Below the pieces are notes generated by a model, which saw only the letters and a list, made by a program, of their open reading frames with translations, did no database searches and had not been told where the DNA came from. The position numbers were made by a program, and so were the translations under genes. From an uncultured Lachnospiraceae bacterium (lineage in GTDB: Bacteria; Bacillota; Clostridia; Lachnospirales; Lachnospiraceae), in NCBI GenBank assembly GCA_934343915.1, contig CAKRIL010000010.1:12833-76832 (forward strand): DNA of 64,000 nucleotides, given 5' to 3'. Below are positions 25,384 through 34,013 of this stretch, piece after piece; the stretch's first letter is position 1; the number at the start of each line of letters is the position of its first letter.

Positions 25384-26160
25384 TTATCTGTCCTCCTTAT
25401 GATTAACTCTGTAAAGCTCAAAGAACGCATCCTCCAGATTATCCCTTCCGGTCTTTTCATATATATCCTGAAGAGTTCCCTCAGCCGTCTTCTTTCCATC
25501 TATTATAACTACAAGTCTGTCGCAGAGCTTCTCCGCCTCGGACATGATATGTGTGGATACAATCACAAGCTTTCCTCTCTTCTTAAGCTCAAGAAGGTAG
25601 TCCGTAACCGAACGAGCCGTAATAATATCAAGTCCGGATGTAGGCTCATCGAATATTACTATGTCGGGGTCATGCACAAGGCTCACCGCAATGGCTGCCT
25701 TCTGCTTCATTCCTGTCGAAAGCTCATCTATCTTCTTATCCTCAAACCCATCTATGCCAAAGTAGGAAAACAGCTCCTTCCTTCTCTCCTCAAGCTTATC
25801 CTCCGGCACCTGATGAAGCCTGCCGAAGAAATTGAACAGATACTTCGCTGAGAACTGCGGGTCAAGCTTAATCTCGTTGGTCAGAAAGCCGATGCTTGCT
25901 CTTACCTTCTCCGGTTCCTTAACCGTGTCATAGCCATCTACAACGACAGTACCCTCTGTCGGCTTGAGCAGTGTTGCAATACATCTGAGTGTCGTGGTCT
26001 TGCCGGCACCGTTAGGTCCAAGCAGGCCTACTATCTCACCCTTATCCGCCTCGAACGATACACCATCAACCGCAGTCTTCGTGCTGTTCCTGGTCTTGAG
26101 CTTCTTCATCTGATTGGACGAGAGCTTATAAATCTTAGTCAGGTTCTTAATCTCTATCAT
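25384..26160 (-). CDS. ABC transporter ATP-binding protein, NatA-like
   Basis: A 258-residue ATPase. Walker A is GLLGPNGAGKTTTLR (about 42-56), the signature ELSTGMKQKAAIA, Walker B IVIFDEPTSGLD and the switch histidine STHIMSEAE. It pairs with the adjoining NatB-like permease to form an exporter. The ATG at 26160 follows GGAGGATTAAT; a longer ORF of 25 extra codons overlaps the promoter leader and is not used. The leader contains an inverted repeat (AGTGTT/AACACT at 26187-26204 region) and a strong promoter. Confidence 0.92.
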   Translation of the reverse strand: MIEIKNLTKIYKLSSNQMKKLKTRNSTKTAVDGVSFEADKGEIVGLLGPNGAGKTTTLRCIATLLKPTEGTVVVDGYDTVKEPEKVRASIGFLTNEIKLDPQFSAKYLFNFFGRLHQVPEDKLEERRKELFSYFGIDGFEDKKIDELSTGMKQKAAIAVSLVHDPDIVIFDEPTSGLDIITARSVTDYLLELKKRGKLVIVSTHIMSEAEKLCDRLVVIIDGKKTAEGTLQDIYEKTGRDNLEDAFFELYRVNHKEDR

Positions 26161-26223
26161 ATTAATCCTCCATCTCATATTCTTAAAAGTGTTCTGAACA
26201 ACACTCCTCTTCACTACAATCCC

Positions 26224-26251
26224 ATTATATATCACAGTAGCAAAATGTCAA
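26224..26251 (-). promoter_or_regulatory. Promoter of the NatAB-like operon
   Basis: TTGACA (26251-26246), 16-bp spacer, TATAAT (26229-26224) on the minus strand. A perfect 13-bp palindrome TTACATAATGTAA (26259-26271) sits just upstream of the -35 box and could be a regulator site. Confidence 0.65.
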
Positions 26252-26276
26252 GTATTTTTTACATAATGTAATTTGA

Positions 26277-26321
26277 AAAAGCAGAGGTATCTCTGCTTTA
26301 TACAGCAATACCTCTGCTTTT
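26277..26321. terminator. Terminator after the first chemoreceptor gene
   Basis: Perfect 14-bp arms (AAAAGCAGAGGTAT, 26277-26290, with ATACCTCTGCTTTT, 26308-26321) around a 17-nt loop. The flanking A and T runs let it work on both strands. An alternative hairpin GCAGAG-GTAT-CTCTGC overlaps the left arm. It starts 5 bp past the chemoreceptor stop. Confidence 0.85.
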
Positions 26322-26325
26322 ATAC

Positions 26326-28026
26326 TCACTCTATAATAAAATTCTTCATTCTGTCCTCAAGATCCTGGGCAATTCCCTTAAGCTGTACAGCATCATTTGC
26401 AATACCCTCAACAGTACCCATAGCCATCGTTGTAGATGCACTGGTCTCCTCTGTGGATGCAGCGTTCTCCTGCGATACGGAAGAAAGATTCTGAATGACA
26501 TCGACAACCTTTTCCTTTGACTTGTCCATATTCTGAACGCTCGATGCGATACTGTCTATTCTGTCTGTAAGACCTATGATTCCCTTGATTACCTGATTCA
26601 ATATATCGGCAGTCTTTTTCATATCCTCGGACTGCTTGTTGACTATTCTGCTCACAGCATCCGTCTTCTCAACTGTCTCATTCGACTTAGTCTCAAGATC
26701 ATGTATGATGTCCTGTATATCTGCCGCAGATGATGTGGTCTGCTCAGCAAGCTGCTTGATGTTCTCGGCAACAACCGCAAAGCCTCTCCCGGCATCACCG
26801 GCTCTTGCTGCCTCGATTGATGCATTGAGTGAAAGAAGGTTGGTCTGGCTTGCAATCTCGGTGATAAGATTTACAACCTCGGCAATCTTCTCTGCCGCTT
26901 TATTGGCATCATGTGTCTTGTCGCTCACAACTCCGATATGTTCAACCATCTCATGCTGTCCGTCAATAAGCTGCTTTAAGATATTCTCAGCATTCTCGCC
27001 GAGTGACTTCATATTATCGGCATCACTTGCAAGTGCCTCCGTATTATCATTTACCCTGTCTATCATGTTGCCGATCTCGATTACGCTCTCCGAAGCGCTC
27101 TGCGTCTCCTGTGCAAGCATCGTCGCACCGTTAGCCATCTCATCAACGGCTCTGTCGGTATCCTTCATGTTCGTCATGGTATTGGCAGCCGACTCGCTTA
27201 AGCTGTCCGACTGGTTAAAAAGATTCTTACTCTGAACCTTTAAGTCCGCAACTACTCCCGTGAGCTCGCCTCTTAACTTCAGCACGGCATTCATTATATT
27301 GCCAATCTCATCCTTAAGCTTGAAATAACGCTGCTCCTTGTTATCATTGCTTGCACGGAAATCAAGCTCTGCAAGCTTGTCAACCGAACCTGCAACATAT
27401 GTAAGCGGTGATATCATCCTGCTTATAAAGAATGCCATTGCCGCAATCGCAATTATTCCGATAATTATTGTGATAATCGTCACATCAGTGATAAGCTTGT
27501 ACGAATCCGCCATGACATCGCTGTCGTCCGCTGATACTACAAGAATGAAGCTTCCTGCTGCACCCGTGTAGCAGGAAGCATACTTCGTGCTCCCGTTAAA
27601 AACATACTGAACCACACCCGTATCATGCCTTACACCCGCCTTTAAGTCCTGTACATATGACTTAACCACGGAATTCTCCACAGTCTTTCCTATCTTATCG
27701 CTTGTAGGATGGTAGAGCATTGTTCCGTCTGCATCAACCATATATGCATATGATGATGAGACACCCTCAATTCCCACACCTGCAAGAATAGTCTGAAGCA
27801 CCATCGGGTCAAAAGCCTTGTCCTCTCCCAAATCGGCAATAATATTGTCCACCTGTCGTCCATATGCCAAAGCTATATCGTTCATGTAATTCCATACGAC
27901 CTTCTTATAGCTTGCTCTCGACTGATGAATTGAATAAAAATTAATTAATCCTCCCATCATAACACATATTACCAGTGTCATCATAGTCAATCTGAACTTG
28001 ATTGAATGATAAAATTTCATCTTCAT
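26326..28026 (-). CDS. Methyl-accepting chemotaxis protein
   Basis: A 566-residue transmembrane chemoreceptor. The N-terminal membrane segment (about 12-30) is followed by a single dCache/sCache-like sensor domain (about 35-180, SYAYMVDADGTMLYHPTSDKIGK). Then come a second membrane segment (about 187-209), HAMP, and the signalling domain. The tip hairpin carries EIASQTNLLSLNASIEAARAGDAGRGFAVVAENIKQLAE, shown here only by its parts EIASQTNLL and ARAGDAGRGFAVVA. The C-terminus lacks a pentapeptide for CheR docking. AGGAGG precedes the ATG. The ligand is unknown; the Cache-like region suggests a small metabolite. Confidence 0.92.
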   Translation of the reverse strand: MKMKFYHSIKFRLTMMTLVICVMMGGLINFYSIHQSRASYKKVVWNYMNDIALAYGRQVDNIIADLGEDKAFDPMVLQTILAGVGIEGVSSSYAYMVDADGTMLYHPTSDKIGKTVENSVVKSYVQDLKAGVRHDTGVVQYVFNGSTKYASCYTGAAGSFILVVSADDSDVMADSYKLITDVTIITIIIGIIAIAAMAFFISRMISPLTYVAGSVDKLAELDFRASNDNKEQRYFKLKDEIGNIMNAVLKLRGELTGVVADLKVQSKNLFNQSDSLSESAANTMTNMKDTDRAVDEMANGATMLAQETQSASESVIEIGNMIDRVNDNTEALASDADNMKSLGENAENILKQLIDGQHEMVEHIGVVSDKTHDANKAAEKIAEVVNLITEIASQTNLLSLNASIEAARAGDAGRGFAVVAENIKQLAEQTTSSAADIQDIIHDLETKSNETVEKTDAVSRIVNKQSEDMKKTADILNQVIKGIIGLTDRIDSIASSVQNMDKSKEKVVDVIQNLSSVSQENAASTEETSASTTMAMGTVEGIANDAVQLKGIAQDLEDRMKNFIIE

Positions 28027-28109
28027 AGTGAAATTTCCTCCTGCACATACTTTTTACATAACGGCATTTATAGATATGAATCTTCCATAAACAGCCCCTT
28101 CATGGCTGA

Positions 28110-28138
28110 ATTTTAACACCATGCATATACAGCGTCAA
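28110..28138 (-). promoter_or_regulatory. Promoter of the first chemoreceptor gene
   Basis: TTGACG (28138-28133), 17-bp spacer, TAAAAT (28115-28110) on the minus strand, about 85 bp before the start codon. It is a sigma-A pattern, not the sigma-D pattern often used for chemotaxis genes. Confidence 0.6.
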
Positions 28139-28244
28139 TAAATATTTTTTTGATTAAAAAAGCCTCCAAAAGTAAGTCGCCACTAACTCCTGTAAGTTAA
28201 TATTGTTTTAAAGTGATAAAATGATAGCATTGTTGAAAAATATG

Positions 28245-28253
28245 TGCTATAAT
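28245..28253 (+). promoter_or_regulatory. Extended -10 promoter of the DtxR-type regulator operon
   Basis: TG-C-TATAAT on the plus strand (28245-28253), 31 bp before the regulator start. No good -35 is present at 16-18 bp, fitting an extended -10 promoter. No TTAG-N6-CTAA dyad is seen here. Confidence 0.5.
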
Positions 28254-28284
28254 AAATATATCTATACGTGAAAAGAGGTTTATC

Positions 28285-28659
28285 ATGACTAATACGAACG
28301 AATCTGCTGAAAATTATCTTGAAACAATATTGGTTCTTAGCAAAAAGCTTCCCGTAGTGCGTGCAGTTGATATTTCCAATGAGCTCGGCTTTAAGAAGTC
28401 CAGCGTCAGCATTGCGATGAAGAATCTTCGTCTTAAGAATCAGATTACCGTAACCGATTCCGGCTTCATATATCTCACCGACGAGGGACGGGCTATCGCT
28501 GAGATGATATATGAGCGTCATGAGCTTTTATCATCATGGCTTGTAACACTTGGTGTTAATCCTGAGATTGCCGCCGAGGACGCATGTAAGATTGAGCACG
28601 TTATAAGCCCTGAGAGCTTCGATGCCATCAAGCGTCATGTTCATGGGGCGGGGGCTTAA
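28285..28659 (+). CDS. DtxR/MntR-family metal-dependent regulator (short form)
   Basis: A 124-residue winged-helix regulator. The N-terminal HTH reads SAENYLETILVLSKK, then VRAVDISNELGFKKSSVSIAMKNLRLKN. The dimerization/metal domain follows with His and Glu ligand positions (ERHELLSSWL, then EDACKIEHVISPESF). There is no C-terminal SH3-like domain, so it resembles MntR more than DtxR. GAGG precedes the ATG. It is the first gene of an operon with an ABC importer, the binding-protein gene starting 4 bp after its stop. It probably senses Mn or Fe and may control that importer or a regulon including feo. Confidence 0.86.
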   Translation: MTNTNESAENYLETILVLSKKLPVVRAVDISNELGFKKSSVSIAMKNLRLKNQITVTDSGFIYLTDEGRAIAEMIYERHELLSSWLVTLGVNPEIAAEDACKIEHVISPESFDAIKRHVHGAGA

Positions 28660-28663
28660 TACC

Positions 28664-29650
28664 ATGAAGAAGAATATTTTACGCTTCGCAGGTGCAGCCC
28701 TTATACTCACAATGTGTACAGGACTTTTTTCAGGGTGCTCCAAAAAGCCTGAGGTCAAGACAGATATCAACATAGCCGTGATGGCAGGCCCTACCGCAAT
28801 AGGACTTGTGAAGGTTATGAATGACAACGAGCAGGGAAAGGCAGCGAACAACTATAACTTTCAGGTATATGGTGAGGCTACCGGGATTTCAACCGGGCTT
28901 ATCAAAGGCGAGCTTGATGTCGCCTGTGTTCCGTGCAACCTTGCAAGCGTTCTCTATAATAAGACTGAGGGCAATATAATCGTCGCAGCCATCAACACTC
29001 TCGGCGTTCTGTATATCGTTGAGACAGGTGACAGCATACATTCCGTATCCGACCTTGCTGGAAAGACCATATACACAACAGGTCAGGGAACCACTCCCGA
29101 ATACACACTGCGCTATATTCTCTCCGGCAACGGACTTGACCCTGACAATGATGTCACAATAGAGTTCAAAAGTGAAGCCGCCGAGGTTGTCAGTGCTCTT
29201 TCCGAAAACCCTGATGCCATCGCAATGCTTCCGCAGCCTTATGTGACCGTCGCAATGAACAACAACGACAAGCTCCATATTGCACTTGATGTCACTGAGG
29301 AATGGGAGCATATTGACAGCGGCACAACCGTAGTAACGGGTGTTGTCGTGGCACGAAAGGACTGGGTGGACAGCCACACTGATGCATTCAATGCATTTCT
29401 TGACGAATACCCTGCTTCCGCTGCATATACCAACGACAATATTGATTCCGCAGCCGAGCTTATCGAGCACTTCGGAATCTTTAAGGCAGCCATTGCCAAG
29501 AAGGCTATTCCATACTGCAACGTCACCTTTATATCGGGAACAGATATGAAGTCCAAGGTATCCGCTTACCTCTCTGCTCTGTATGAACAGAATCCGGCAG
29601 CCGTGGGCGGCAGTCTCCCTGATGACAGCTTCTACTATATGGTAAAATAA
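28664..29650 (+). CDS. ABC transporter substrate-binding lipoprotein (NitT/TauT, SsuA/NMT1-like)
   Basis: A 328-residue extracytoplasmic binding protein. The signal peptide ends in a lipobox (LFSGC, Cys at residue 25), so it is membrane-anchored. The mature part has the SsuA/NMT1 pattern of type-2 periplasmic binding proteins: INIAVMAGPTAIGLVKVM, GLIKGELDVACVPCNLASVLYN, and DLAGKTIYTTGQGTTPEY. The ligand is not readable; family members bind sulfonates, pyrimidines, bicarbonate or nitrate. I use the ATG at 28664 behind GGGGG; an earlier ATG overlaps the regulator. It is encoded with permease and ATPase. Confidence 0.9.
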   Translation: MKKNILRFAGAALILTMCTGLFSGCSKKPEVKTDINIAVMAGPTAIGLVKVMNDNEQGKAANNYNFQVYGEATGISTGLIKGELDVACVPCNLASVLYNKTEGNIIVAAINTLGVLYIVETGDSIHSVSDLAGKTIYTTGQGTTPEYTLRYILSGNGLDPDNDVTIEFKSEAAEVVSALSENPDAIAMLPQPYVTVAMNNNDKLHIALDVTEEWEHIDSGTTVVTGVVVARKDWVDSHTDAFNAFLDEYPASAAYTNDNIDSAAELIEHFGIFKAAIAKKAIPYCNVTFISGTDMKSKVSAYLSALYEQNPAAVGGSLPDDSFYYMVK

Positions 29651-29672
29651 TTATATCACCTTTGGAGACAGC

Positions 29673-30464
29673 ATGAAGAAGGTTATACCTCACAGAGTAC
29701 ACACAACAACCGAACATAATAAGCACGCGCTCACAAAGGTAGCCTCCGTCATATTCTGGCTTGCCATGTGGGCTGCTGCCGCCAGGATAATCGACCGGGA
29801 ACTTTTTCTTCCCGGTCCTCTTTCGGTTATGGCAGCCTTATCAAAGCTTGTATCAGCGGGCAGCTATTGGCTTGCGATAGGCAATTCCATGCTCAACATC
29901 ATATCGGGCTATCTGCTTGCCATTCTTATCGGACTTTTCCTCGCCGTAATCTCATACCGCGTAAGCGCAGCATGTTACTTTATCTCGCTGCCCCTGCGCA
30001 TAATAAGAACAATCCCCGTTGCATCCTTTATTATACTTGCATTGCTGTGGATATCCTCGTGCAGACTGGCACTTCTCATCTCATTTCTCATGGTTATACC
30101 CATCGTGTATGAGAATGTTCTTGAAGGTCTTAACAACACTGACCCTGAGCTTCTTGAGATGGCTTACATAGCGAAAATGCCTTTTATGAAAAAAATAAGG
30201 CTCATATATATTCCACAGCTTATGCCATACATGTTTACCGCACTCTCAACAGGTGCGGGGCTCGCATGGAAATCAGGAGTTGCCGCCGAGGTTATCGGAA
30301 TAAGCCGCAACACCATAGGCAACCGACTATACCAGTCCAAAATATATCTCGACACTCCTGAGCTCTTTGCATGGACACTCACGATAATAATTATAAGTCT
30401 CATATTTGAAAACAGCATTAAAGCACTCACAAAGAAGCTTCAAGACGGAGGCAGCCTGAAATGA
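29673..30464 (+). CDS. ABC transporter permease (NitT/TauT type)
   Basis: A 263-residue membrane subunit with about six hydrophobic segments. The EAA-loop region is recognisable (LEGLNNTDPELLEMAYIAKM, then the coupling stretch RLIYIPQLMPYMFTAL) and ends with GLAWKSGVAAEVIG, typical of SsuC/TauC-like permeases. GGAG lies before the ATG. It overlaps the following ATPase gene by four bases (ATGA), implying coupled translation and a 1:1 supply of subunits. Confidence 0.92.
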   Translation: MKKVIPHRVHTTTEHNKHALTKVASVIFWLAMWAAAARIIDRELFLPGPLSVMAALSKLVSAGSYWLAIGNSMLNIISGYLLAILIGLFLAVISYRVSAACYFISLPLRIIRTIPVASFIILALLWISSCRLALLISFLMVIPIVYENVLEGLNNTDPELLEMAYIAKMPFMKKIRLIYIPQLMPYMFTALSTGAGLAWKSGVAAEVIGISRNTIGNRLYQSKIYLDTPELFAWTLTIIIISLIFENSIKALTKKLQDGGSLK

Positions 30465-31072
30465 TTCTTGATTTATCCCATGTATGTAAAACCTACAACG
30501 GCAGTTCAGTTATAGACGACCTCTCGTTCTCGCTTGATGCCCGTGAACGAACAGCAATTCTTGGTGCCTCAGGTCAGGGAAAGACAACCCTTTTAAAGCT
30601 TATTCTCGGACTGACTGCCGCAGACAGCGGCAATATACTTGTCTGCGAAGATCTTCACAGACTTGCCGTATTTCAGGAGGACAGACTTCTCATGAGCTTC
30701 AACGCATTGGATAACCTCAATGTCTACCCATATCCGTTTATGGAGAATGAGGCTCTCTCACTGCTCTCCCACCTTAAGCTCACTGATGCGGCACATGAAA
30801 AAAAGCCCGCCCGTGAGTACAGCGGCGGCATGAAAAGACGGCTTGCAATAGCAAGAGCGCTCTACGGCTGTATCAGGGTACACACATCCTTTCCCGATGC
30901 CCCGCTGCTTTTAGTTATGGATGAGCCATTTAAGGGCTTAGACCCTGACTTAAAGGCTCAGGTAATCAGCACGACAGATGAGGTTCTGAATGCAGCTGCG
31001 GCAGCACTTTTACTGGTAACGCATGACGAAAAAGAAGCCGCAGCACTGAACTGCGGCTTCCTTAAGCTGTGA
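30461..31072 (+). CDS. ABC transporter ATP-binding protein (NitT/TauT type)
   Basis: A 203-residue ATPase, shorter than the usual 240-260. Walker A is LGASGQGKTTLLK, the Q-loop lies in AVFQEDRLL, the signature is YSGGMKRRLAIARAL, and Walker B is LLLVMDEPFKGLD with switch LVTHDEKEA. All catalytic parts are present; only the C-terminal tail is missing. Its last 40 bp contain a perfect hairpin that is the terminator of the convergent nuclease gene, so the protein end KEAAALNCGFLKL is shaped by two constraints. Confidence 0.92.
   Translation: MILDLSHVCKTYNGSSVIDDLSFSLDARERTAILGASGQGKTTLLKLILGLTAADSGNILVCEDLHRLAVFQEDRLLMSFNALDNLNVYPYPFMENEALSLLSHLKLTDAAHEKKPAREYSGGMKRRLAIARALYGCIRVHTSFPDAPLLLVMDEPFKGLDPDLKAQVISTTDEVLNAAAAALLLVTHDEKEAAALNCGFLKL
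31029..31060 (-). terminator. Terminator of the MBL nuclease gene, embedded in a convergent coding region
   Basis: Perfect 10-bp stem GAAGCCGCAG/CTGCGGCTTC with a 7-nt loop, followed on the minus strand by five T. It starts 16 bp past the stop codon of the minus-strand nuclease gene but lies inside the 3' end of the plus-strand ATPase coding sequence. Confidence 0.85.
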
Positions 31073-31075
31073 ACA

Positions 31076-32683
31076 TTATTTATCATCCGTATCCCACTTA
31101 TCACAGAGCGATATAATCTGGTCAGCGAACTTTCCCATATCCTTGTTGGCGAGACCATCGCTCTTTTTTACTATCGCAAGAAGCCTCTGTGCAGCTGCCA
31201 CAAGTCTTGCATATATTCCTGAAGCAGGTCTTACCTTCTTCTCAACAGGTACAGGTGCTGCTTCATACTCGAAGGTTCCGTCGGCAAGGTTGAATATCGT
31301 TCCGCTGTACGGTGCATACGCTCTCTGCCCGTGTTCAATCTTAAGGCATTCCGCGAAGCTTACCGTGACGGAATCCTCCCCGTGAACAACGAATACCTTA
31401 TCAGGCTTCTTCTTAAATGCGCTGATCCACTCAATAAGTCCATTCTTATCTGCATGACCGCTGAGTCCCTTAAGCGTAAGGATCTCCGCCCTTACCTCTA
31501 TTGTCTCACCAAAAAGCTTAACCTCCTTGGCTCCCTCGACAATCGCACGTCCAAGCGTTCCCACTGACTGGTAGCCGACGAAGAGGATTGTCGATTCAGT
31601 TCTCCACAGATTATGCTTAAGGTGATGTCTTACACGTCCCGCATCGCACATTCCCGATGCAGATATAATAACCTTCGGTGTTGTGTCAAAATTGATTGCC
31701 TTGGACTCCTCACTCGTAATCGACAGATGCAGATTTTTAAAGGTCAGAGGGTTAATTCCCTGCCTTACAAGCTCAGCTGCCTCAGCATCATAGCATTCCT
31801 CCCTGTTGTCAACGAATACCGCCGTCGCTTCAACCGCCATCGGACTGTCCACATACACAGGAAAATCAGGCAGCTCCGGTATCATATTCTGCTGCTTAAT
31901 CTGCCTTATGAAGTAAAGAACCTCCTGCGTTCTCCCAACGGCAAAGGAAGGAATAACCACATTGCCGCCTCTCTTTAACGTAGCGGCAATAACCTTGCTT
32001 AACTCTCCCACATAATCAATCTTCTCGGAACTGTGAAGTCTGTCACCATAGGTTGACTCCATCACTACATAATCAGCTTCCTCGGTATAGGCAGGATCCT
32101 TAAGCAGCGGCTGATGCTTGTTGCCTATATCCCCGGAGAATACTATTTTCTTCTCAACTCCGTTCTCATTAAGCCATACCTCTATGCTCGAAGAACCGAG
32201 CAGATGACCTATATCCGTAAATCTTATCCTGATTCCGTCGCATACCTCGACAAGCTCACCGTACATGCATGGCGTAAATCTCTTAATAATTCCGTCCGCA
32301 TCCTCCATACCATAGAGCGGCTCCGCCTTCTCCACGGTGCTGCTTCTCTTAGCCTTGCGATCCTTCCATTCAGCCTCCATCATCTGAATATGCGCACAGT
32401 CGCGAAGCATTATACTGCTTAGCTGCGCTGTCGCCTCAGTTGCGTACACTCTTCCTCTGAAGCCCCTCGCATAGAGAAGCGGCAGCAGTCCCGAATGGTC
32501 AACATGCGCATGCGTCAAAAACACATAATCAATCATAGCCTCCGACACGGGAAGCGGTGCATTCTCAAATACATTAACCCCCTGTTCCATTCCGTAATCC
32601 ACCAGAATATGCTTTCCACAAGCCTCAATATAATGACAGCTTCCGGTAACCTCATGGTCTGCTCCGATAAATTCCAGCCTCAT
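31076..32683 (-). CDS. MBL-fold beta-CASP ribonuclease-like metallohydrolase
   Basis: A 535-residue protein of the CPSF-73/RNase J-like beta-CASP group. The metallo-beta-lactamase motif THAHVDHSG is at 57-65 (H58, H60, D62, H63), with FSGDIGN supplying the bridging Asp. The beta-CASP part includes GNVVIPSFAVGRTQEVLYF, and the RMMBL end has LKGLSGHADKNGL and VFVVHGE. Roughly 75 extra C-terminal residues are rich in Ala and Lys. Family members cleave RNA, though the role of this bacterial branch is less certain. It converges with the ABC operon and diverges from a cysteine desulfurase. Confidence 0.92.
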   Translation of the reverse strand: MRLEFIGADHEVTGSCHYIEACGKHILVDYGMEQGVNVFENAPLPVSEAMIDYVFLTHAHVDHSGLLPLLYARGFRGRVYATEATAQLSSIMLRDCAHIQMMEAEWKDRKAKRSSTVEKAEPLYGMEDADGIIKRFTPCMYGELVEVCDGIRIRFTDIGHLLGSSSIEVWLNENGVEKKIVFSGDIGNKHQPLLKDPAYTEEADYVVMESTYGDRLHSSEKIDYVGELSKVIAATLKRGGNVVIPSFAVGRTQEVLYFIRQIKQQNMIPELPDFPVYVDSPMAVEATAVFVDNREECYDAEAAELVRQGINPLTFKNLHLSITSEESKAINFDTTPKVIISASGMCDAGRVRHHLKHNLWRTESTILFVGYQSVGTLGRAIVEGAKEVKLFGETIEVRAEILTLKGLSGHADKNGLIEWISAFKKKPDKVFVVHGEDSVTVSFAECLKIEHGQRAYAPYSGTIFNLADGTFEYEAAPVPVEKKVRPASGIYARLVAAAQRLLAIVKKSDGLANKDMGKFADQIISLCDKWDTDDK

Positions 32684-32724
32684 ATCTACACCTCCGTCAT
32701 TTCACTGCATATAATATATAGTAA

Positions 32725-32753
32725 ATTATACTATTAATTGAAGATATTTCCAA
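32725..32753 (-). promoter_or_regulatory. Promoter of the MBL nuclease gene
   Basis: TTGGAA (32753-32748), 17-bp spacer, TATAAT (32730-32725) on the minus strand, about 40 bp before the start codon. Confidence 0.6.
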
Positions 32754-32779
32754 GCAATTTTTGTAATTTTTATAATAAT

Positions 32780-32807
32780 TTGAATTATTTTATATTCAAT
32801 TTATAGT
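32780..32807 (+). promoter_or_regulatory. Promoter of the cysteine desulfurase gene
   Basis: TTGAAT (32780-32785), 16-bp spacer, TATAGT (32802-32807) on the plus strand; the start codon follows 22 bp later behind AAAGGAGG. Confidence 0.5.
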
Positions 32808-32829
32808 CATAGCCTTTAAAGGAGGTCTC

Positions 32830-33990
32830 ATGAAAAAACCGATATATTTTGACAACGCAGCAACAACCCGTGTTAATAATGATGTATTAAATTCAATGAT
32901 ACCTTACTTTTGTGATGAATACGCCAATCCGGCAGGTGCATACAAAAGCGCCGTAAATGCCGGGAAGGCCGTCAACCGCGCCCGCATACAGGCGGCAAGA
33001 CTTATCGGTGCGCGCCCTAACGAAATCTACTTTACAAGCGGCGGCTCAGAATCGGACAACTGGGCTATAAAGGGCTATGCCCACAGCATACGCATGAAGC
33101 GCCAGGGCGGCTCCTGCCACATAATCACCTCCTCCATCGAGCACAATGCCATCCTCAACTCCTGCCGTTCTCTCGAAGCAGAGGGGTTCAGCGTAACCTA
33201 TGTTCCATGTGACTCACACGGCTTCGTCCGCCCTGAATCCGTGCTCTCGGCGCTTCGCGAGGACACTATTCTCATCTCAATAATGAGCGCCAACAACGAG
33301 GTAGGCTCAATACAGCCAATAAAGGCAATCGGGCAGATAGCCCGCAGACATCAGATTGCATTCCACACTGATGCGGTTCAGGCATACGGGCATATACCGA
33401 TTAATGTGAATGAATGTATGATAGATATGCTGAGCGTAAGTGCCCATAAGTTCCATGGGCCTAAGGGTGTGGGTTTTTTGTATATCCGAACAGGTCTTGA
33501 ACTTCCTTCCTATATTGACGGCGGTTCCCAGGAGAACGGACATCGCGCGGGAACCTCCAATGTCCCCGGAATAGTCGGGCTCGGAAAAGCCTGTGAGATA
33601 GCAGGACGCAATATGCAGAGCAACATCAATAATCTCTCCCGTCTTAGAAACCGCATAATCCGCCGGATAAAGCAAGGACTTCCGGATGCAGTTCTAACAG
33701 GCTCCGAGCAGATGCGCCTTCCGAATAACGTAAGCTTCTGCTTTCCACATGTTGAATCTGCTGCCCTCCTTGCAATACTCGATTCGGAGGGAATCTGTGC
33801 ATCTGCCGGGAGTGCATGTTCAACCGGTGCAGCAGGTCCTTCCCATGTCCTTATAGCAATGGGAATCAACCCTGACCTTGCCGGCGGCTCACTCAGGCTT
33901 ACAATATCAGGCGAGACAACTCCCGAGGAGGCTGATTATGTGGCTGACACCGTAATACGGGCTGTCAAAAAGCTTCGAATGCAAAAGTAG
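32830..33990 (+). CDS. Cysteine desulfurase (NifS/IscS-like)
   Basis: PLP enzyme that takes sulfur from cysteine for Fe-S clusters, thiolated tRNA or cofactors. The 386 residues begin with IYFDNAATTRV. The PLP lysine is K207 in SAHKFHGPKG, and the active cysteine is C330 in SAGSACSTGA on the long mobile loop typical of group I enzymes. No scaffold or thiI-like gene adjoins it, so the sulfur acceptor is unknown. AAAGGAGG precedes the ATG. It is transcribed divergently from the MBL nuclease gene. Confidence 0.93.
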   Translation: MKKPIYFDNAATTRVNNDVLNSMIPYFCDEYANPAGAYKSAVNAGKAVNRARIQAARLIGARPNEIYFTSGGSESDNWAIKGYAHSIRMKRQGGSCHIITSSIEHNAILNSCRSLEAEGFSVTYVPCDSHGFVRPESVLSALREDTILISIMSANNEVGSIQPIKAIGQIARRHQIAFHTDAVQAYGHIPINVNECMIDMLSVSAHKFHGPKGVGFLYIRTGLELPSYIDGGSQENGHRAGTSNVPGIVGLGKACEIAGRNMQSNINNLSRLRNRIIRRIKQGLPDAVLTGSEQMRLPNNVSFCFPHVESAALLAILDSEGICASAGSACSTGAAGPSHVLIAMGINPDLAGGSLRLTISGETTPEEADYVADTVIRAVKKLRMQK

Positions 33991-33997
33991 TGTTTAG

Positions 33998-34013
33998 AAC
34001 TTGTATACTAGTT
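33998..34013. promoter_or_regulatory. GntR-type operator at the uxu promoter
   Basis: Sixteen-base near-palindrome AACTTGTATACTAGTT (two mismatched positions) with a GTATAC centre, touching the -35 hexamer. FadR-subfamily UxuR/ExuR regulators are known to bind TGGTATACCA-like sites, and a GntR gene ends this operon. Confidence 0.55.

Noticed and set aside
26259..26271. Palindrome TTACATAATGTAA as a binding site of a named regulator
   Set aside because: It is perfect, but very AT-rich and single; without another copy or a known consensus I cannot assign a regulator, so it is only mentioned with the promoter.
26636..27235. 199-codon plus-strand ORF opposite the first chemoreceptor gene
   Set aside because: It is antisense to the conserved signalling domain; its Ser/Ala-rich composition is what the complement of such coding sequence gives, and it has no ribosome binding site.
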